Translations under genes and position numbers: made by a program | Source: VAZQ01 sp963725185 | Lineage (GTDB): Bacteria > Pseudomonadota > Alphaproteobacteria > Rhizobiales > Xanthobacteraceae | Direction of reading: 5' to 3' | DNA length: 64,000 bases | NCBI GenBank assembly: GCA_963725185.1 | Contig: CAVRXO010000006.1 | Span: forward strand, 868,001 to 932,000 | The notes under the pieces: generated by a model | What the model was told of the DNA's origin: nothing | Databases searched by the model: none | Seen by the model: the letters and a program-made list of their open reading frames with translations, nothing else | Part shown: piece after piece, positions 61,092 through 64,000 of the stretch | Numbering within the stretch: the first letter of the stretch is position 1 | Layout: each line of letters starts with the position of its first letter

Positions 61092-62441
61092 ATGACAGTC
61101 CTCGCACAACTTGCCGACTTCGTGGCGCAGGCAAACGCAGCGGCGCTCCCGCCGGCCGAGCAGGCACTGCAGCGCCGGCACGTGTTCGACACCGTGGTAG
61201 CCGCGGCGGCGGGCGCGCGCACCGGCGAGGCCCGCAGCCTCGCCGCGCTCATGAGCGGCCGCGCGTTGCCCGAGGTCATCGGCCAGCGCGCCGCCACCAT
61301 CAGGTTGTCCGAAGTCGACGACATCCATCTGCCGTCCTGCACCACGCCGAGCGCCAGCGCGGTCGCGGTCGCGTTGTCGCTCGCCGCGGAGGCAGGCCGC
61401 TTCGACCCGGTCGAGGTGGCGAGCGCCATCTGGGCCGGGACCGAGGTGATGACCCGCATGGGGCAGGCGGTGCGCGGCCCGGAGATTCTCTATCGCGGCG
61501 TCTGGCCGAGTTGCTTTGCGGCGCCGCTGGCCGCGGCCGCCACCGCCGCCCGCATGGGCGGCTTGGGTGCAAGACAGACCGCCGATGCGCTGTCGCTCGC
61601 CTTGATGCTCTCGACCCGCGGAACCGGCCGCCCGCAGGGCTCGCCCTCGGCCCGCTGGGTGATGTTCGCCTTGGCGGTGGCGTCAGGCCTCTCCGCCGTC
61701 GCGGCAGTGCGGGCGGGCTATCGGGGCGATCCGGGTCTCTTGGACGGGAACGGCTTCGAGGAGAGTTGGGGCTTTGCGCTCGAGCGCCATCACCTCACCG
61801 CCGCGTCGCTCACGCGCAGCGTCTACCCGACGCTCAGCATGAAGCCGTTCTGCTCCGCCAAGCAATCCATCGCGGCGGTCGAAGCGCTGCGGGCCATCCT
61901 GGCATCCGGCATCAAACCAGCTGCGATCGCAGCCGTCCGCGTGCGGGTGCCGCCCGCCTATGCGACCATGGTCGCCCTCAAGGCGCAGGACCAGATTCGA
62001 ACCACGACGCTCGTCAGCGCCGCCCGCCAGCTCGCCCTGCTGGCCTACGATCCGGCGCGCCTCCATGACGTCGACCGCAGCGCTCCGGTCACCGACCCGG
62101 CGCTGCGGAGCTTCGAGGCCAAGGTCGAGATCGTGGCCGAGCCGGCGCTCAGCCAATATTATCCGCATCACTGGCCGGCCGAAGTCGAGGTGGTCGCCAC
62201 CGACGGCAGCACGCGGCGCGAGCTCGTCATCGCGGCGCCCGGCGATCCGAGCAAGCCGCTTGGGGAGGACGCCCTCGACGACAAGGCCCACCGCCTGCTC
62301 GATCGCCTGATCGGCCGCGACGGCATCACCCGGCTGATCGGCATCGCGCACCGCGGATTCGAGGACGAGGCCGGCTGCCGCGACTTGACGGGCACGTTCG
62401 TGCAATGCTTCGCGGCCGATCCGAAGGAGCAAATAAAATGA
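61092..62441 (+). CDS. MmgE/PrpD family protein
   Basis: 449-residue MmgE/PrpD fold protein; the family holds 2-methylcitrate dehydratase and cis-aconitate decarboxylase. Typical blocks: RHVFDTVVAAAAGARTGEAR, LPSCTTPSASAVAVALSLAA, MSTRGTGRPQGSPSARWVM-like middle region and KPFCSAKQSIAAVEALRAIL, where the Lys-x3-Cys region is usual. Homology starts at ATG 61092; a much longer open frame upstream in this register is a shadow of chrA. Stop overlaps the next ATG as ATGA, so it is coupled to the aldolase gene. Exact substrate unknown, no prpB or prpC near. Confidence 0.85.
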   Translation: MTVLAQLADFVAQANAAALPPAEQALQRRHVFDTVVAAAAGARTGEARSLAALMSGRALPEVIGQRAATIRLSEVDDIHLPSCTTPSASAVAVALSLAAEAGRFDPVEVASAIWAGTEVMTRMGQAVRGPEILYRGVWPSCFAAPLAAAATAARMGGLGARQTADALSLALMLSTRGTGRPQGSPSARWVMFALAVASGLSAVAAVRAGYRGDPGLLDGNGFEESWGFALERHHLTAASLTRSVYPTLSMKPFCSAKQSIAAVEALRAILASGIKPAAIAAVRVRVPPAYATMVALKAQDQIRTTTLVSAARQLALLAYDPARLHDVDRSAPVTDPALRSFEAKVEIVAEPALSQYYPHHWPAEVEVVATDGSTRRELVIAAPGDPSKPLGEDALDDKAHRLLDRLIGRDGITRLIGIAHRGFEDEAGCRDLTGTFVQCFAADPKEQIK

Positions 62442-63209
62442 GCGTCGACGCAAATAACAAGACCGCAAGCACCATGACGGCCCCGTTGCCGGGCACGCCC
62501 GATCCGGCTGTGCTCGAGGATCTGGTGGCAGCCAACCGCATCCTCTCCAATCATGGCGTGCTCGACGCCTATGGGCACATCAGCGCCCGCGATCCCGCCA
62601 GCCATCAACATTACTGGATCTCGCGCAGCATGGCGCCCGCGCTGGTCACCGCAAGCGACATCATCGCCTGCGATCTCGACAACAAACCGGTGCGGCCGGG
62701 GGAGACCAGGCTGTTCTTCGAGCGCGTGATCCATGGGGAGATCTACAAGGCGCGTCCCGACGTGATGGCGGTGCTGCACAATCACTCCCCGAGCCTCATC
62801 CCGTTTTGCAACAGCGACACACGCTTGCGTCCGATGGTCGGCAGCGCCGCGTTTCTGGGCGAGGGCGCGCCGGTTTTCGACATCAGGACGGTGGACGACG
62901 AGGGCGACCTGAACATCTGCACCATCCCGCAGGCCGAGGGCCTGGCGCAGGCACTCGGCCGCCATTGCCTGCTGCTGCTGCGCGGCCATGGCGCGGTGGC
63001 GGTCGGCGACTTCGATCCGGCAGGTGGTGCGGCGCGCCATCATCGCCGAATCCAACGCCAAGCAGCAGCTGCAGGCCGCCGTGCTCGGACCGGTGCATTT
63101 CCTCACCGCCAGCGAGATCGATTATGCCAGGCGCATGAAGCCCAAGGATCCGGACCGCGCCTGGCAGCTCTGGAAGCAGCGGGCGATGCACAACGGGCAG
63201 GGCGCGTGA
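62438..63209 (+). CDS. Class II aldolase/adducin family protein (one frameshift)
   Basis: About 256 residues. It begins MSVDANNKTASTMTAPLPGT at 62438 after AAGGAG, with the aldolase II core RILSNHGVLDAYGHISARDP, ARPDVMAVLHNHSPSLIPFC (zinc His pair) and LLLLRGHGAVAVGDFD. A shift at about 63015 moves it to IRQVVRRAIIAESNAKQQLQ and the C-terminus WKQRAMHNGQGA, ending at 63209. Members cleave or decarboxylate sugar phosphates or hydroxy acids. It is coupled by ATGA overlap to the MmgE/PrpD gene and followed 14 bp later by a Bug solute-binding protein, a compact uptake-and-degradation unit. Confidence 0.82.
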
Positions 63210-63223
63210 CGAGGGAAACACCG

Positions 63224-64000
63224 ATGGTGCGTTGGTCGGGTTTGATTGCCGCGCTGTTGCTGGCGGCATTGGCCGGCCCGGCGCGCGCGCAGGACGCCGT
63301 CGCCCAGTTCTACAAGGGCAGGCAGATCAATCTCTATGTCGGCTCCTCGGCCGGCGGCGGCTACGATACCTATGCGCGCCTGCTGGCGCGCCGTCTCGGC
63401 AACTACATTCCGGGCAATCCGGCCGTGGTGCCGCAGAACATGCCGGGCGCGGGCAGCAACAAGGCCGCCGCCTACATCTATTCGGTGGCGCCCAAGGACG
63501 GCACCGCGATCGGGGCGATCTTCTCGGGCGCCATCCTGCAACCGCTCCTGGGCGACCCGGTGCAGCACGACCCGAGCAAGTTCATCTATCTGGGCAATGC
63601 CAACAACGAGGTGTTCCTCTGCCTTGCCCGCACCGATGCGCCGGTGCAGAGCTTCAAGGACGCGCTCAACCGCGAGCTGATCGTCGGCGCCACCAACGAG
63701 GGCGGCTCGTCGCGCGATTTCACCGCCATGCTCGACAATCTGCTCGGCGCCAAGCTGCGCATCGTGACCGGCTATCCGGGCAGTAACGAGATCCTGCTGG
63801 CGCTCGAGCGCAACGAGGTGCAGGGCGCCTGCGGGCTCGGATGGTCGAGCATCGCGCCGCAACGCGCGCGCCTGCTCGACAGCGGATTGGCGCGGGTGCT
63901 GGTGCAGCTGGCGACGAAGGGCCATCCGGAATTGAACCGGATGGGCGTGCCGCTCGCCATCGATTTCACCAAGACCGAGGACGATCGCAAGGTGATGGAG
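63224..64000 (+). CDS. Bug/TctC-like solute-binding protein, 3' end cut by window edge
   Basis: First 259 codons of a Bug protein. Signal peptide (LIAALLLAALAGPARAQ), then INLYVGSSAGGGYDTYARLL, GNYIPGNPAVVPQNMPGAGS and IVGATNEGGSSRDFTAMLDN. Close relative of the gene at 47848-48900, with the same SxGGGYD ligand loop and IPGNP block. ATG at 63224 follows GAGGGAAACACCG. Same strand and only 14 bp after the class II aldolase gene, so it is likely to deliver that operon's substrate. Confidence 0.88.
   Translation, partial: MVRWSGLIAALLLAALAGPARAQDAVAQFYKGRQINLYVGSSAGGGYDTYARLLARRLGNYIPGNPAVVPQNMPGAGSNKAAAYIYSVAPKDGTAIGAIFSGAILQPLLGDPVQHDPSKFIYLGNANNEVFLCLARTDAPVQSFKDALNRELIVGATNEGGSSRDFTAMLDNLLGAKLRIVTGYPGSNEILLALERNEVQGACGLGWSSIAPQRARLLDSGLARVLVQLATKGHPELNRMGVPLAIDFTKTEDDRKVME

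Noticed and set aside
1..64000. A methylcitrate cycle spanning prpE (left end) and the MmgE/PrpD gene (right end)
   Set aside because: They are 60 kb apart, and no prpB, prpC or acnD is present.
1..64000. CRISPR arrays, prophage, IS transposases, tRNA or rRNA genes
   Set aside because: No spaced direct repeats, no transposase or phage protein motifs, and no recognisable tRNA T-loop or rRNA segment were seen on reading both strands.

Overview
The window is a GC-rich, gene-dense stretch of chromosome from an alphaproteobacterium of the order Hyphomicrobiales (Rhizobiales), most like the Bradyrhizobium/Rhodopseudomonas/Xanthobacteraceae group. The evidence is the three-gene pntAa-pntAb-pntB transhydrogenase next to an aa3-oxidase subunit IV-like gene, a GapR (DUF2312) gene, DUF1244, DUF465, DUF1036-pyk, a cysteine-free L36, CtrA-type TTAA-N7-TTAA sites, several Bug-type solute-binding proteins, and short palindromic repeats typical of these genomes. 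I recognised no rRNA, tRNA, CRISPR array, transposase or prophage gene. Layout: 1-11.4 kb holds a truncated propionyl-CoA synthetase-like gene, a TauE/SafE exporter, a PadR-flavin monooxygenase pair divergent from a YqjI-like PadR gene, two DUF465 genes, a Bug solute-binding protein, a diguanylate cyclase, rpsU, a membrane-anchored hydrolase, an unusual alpha/beta-hydrolase/pseudo-cyclase/LuxR fusion and a SnoaL-like gene. 11.5-21 kb holds the pnt operon, a UbiB-family kinase, an AbrB-Doc toxin-antitoxin pair, oligoendopeptidase F and a sigma-54 response regulator. 21-30.3 kb is a cell-envelope and housekeeping block: L,D-transpeptidase, DUF882 peptidase-like protein, gapR, DUF1244, glycerate kinase, DUF1036, pyk, a TPR protein and L36. 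31.7-35.1 kb is a copper-handling operon (DUF2946, beta-barrel-like protein, copC, pcuC, copD). 35.4-40.2 kb has two secreted proteins of related unknown family on either side of a TPR-methyltransferase fusion. 40.5-51.4 kb is a catabolic island: lone molybdopterin hydroxylase large subunit, asparaginase, cyclic amidohydrolase, CobW GTPase, Bug protein, two signal-less NMT1-like proteins and two secreted double-ABM proteins. 51.6-59.6 kb is a metal-uptake locus: a znuACB-type ABC operon divergent from a TonB-dependent receptor with its own exbB-exbD-tonB, with Zur-like boxes on both sides. 59.7-64 kb has chrA, an MmgE/PrpD protein, a class II aldolase and a truncated Bug protein. Many otherwise well-conserved genes (pntB, pntAb, pntAa, pepF, the sigma-54 regulator, the L,D-transpeptidase, glycerate kinase, copD, pcuC, the copper-locus barrel, one NMT1-like gene, the aldolase) are split by single-base indels, often in short runs of one base, while their gene lengths stay normal. 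I read this as uncorrected sequence or assembly error rather than gene decay, and I annotate those genes across the shifts. The most notable observations are the CtrA-type boxes before the sigma-54 regulator and the DUF882 gene, the Zur-like boxes that join the ABC importer to a complete TonB energised receptor, the triple-domain LuxR fusion whose cyclase domain has lost its metal residues, and the catabolic island with tandem secreted double-ABM proteins.
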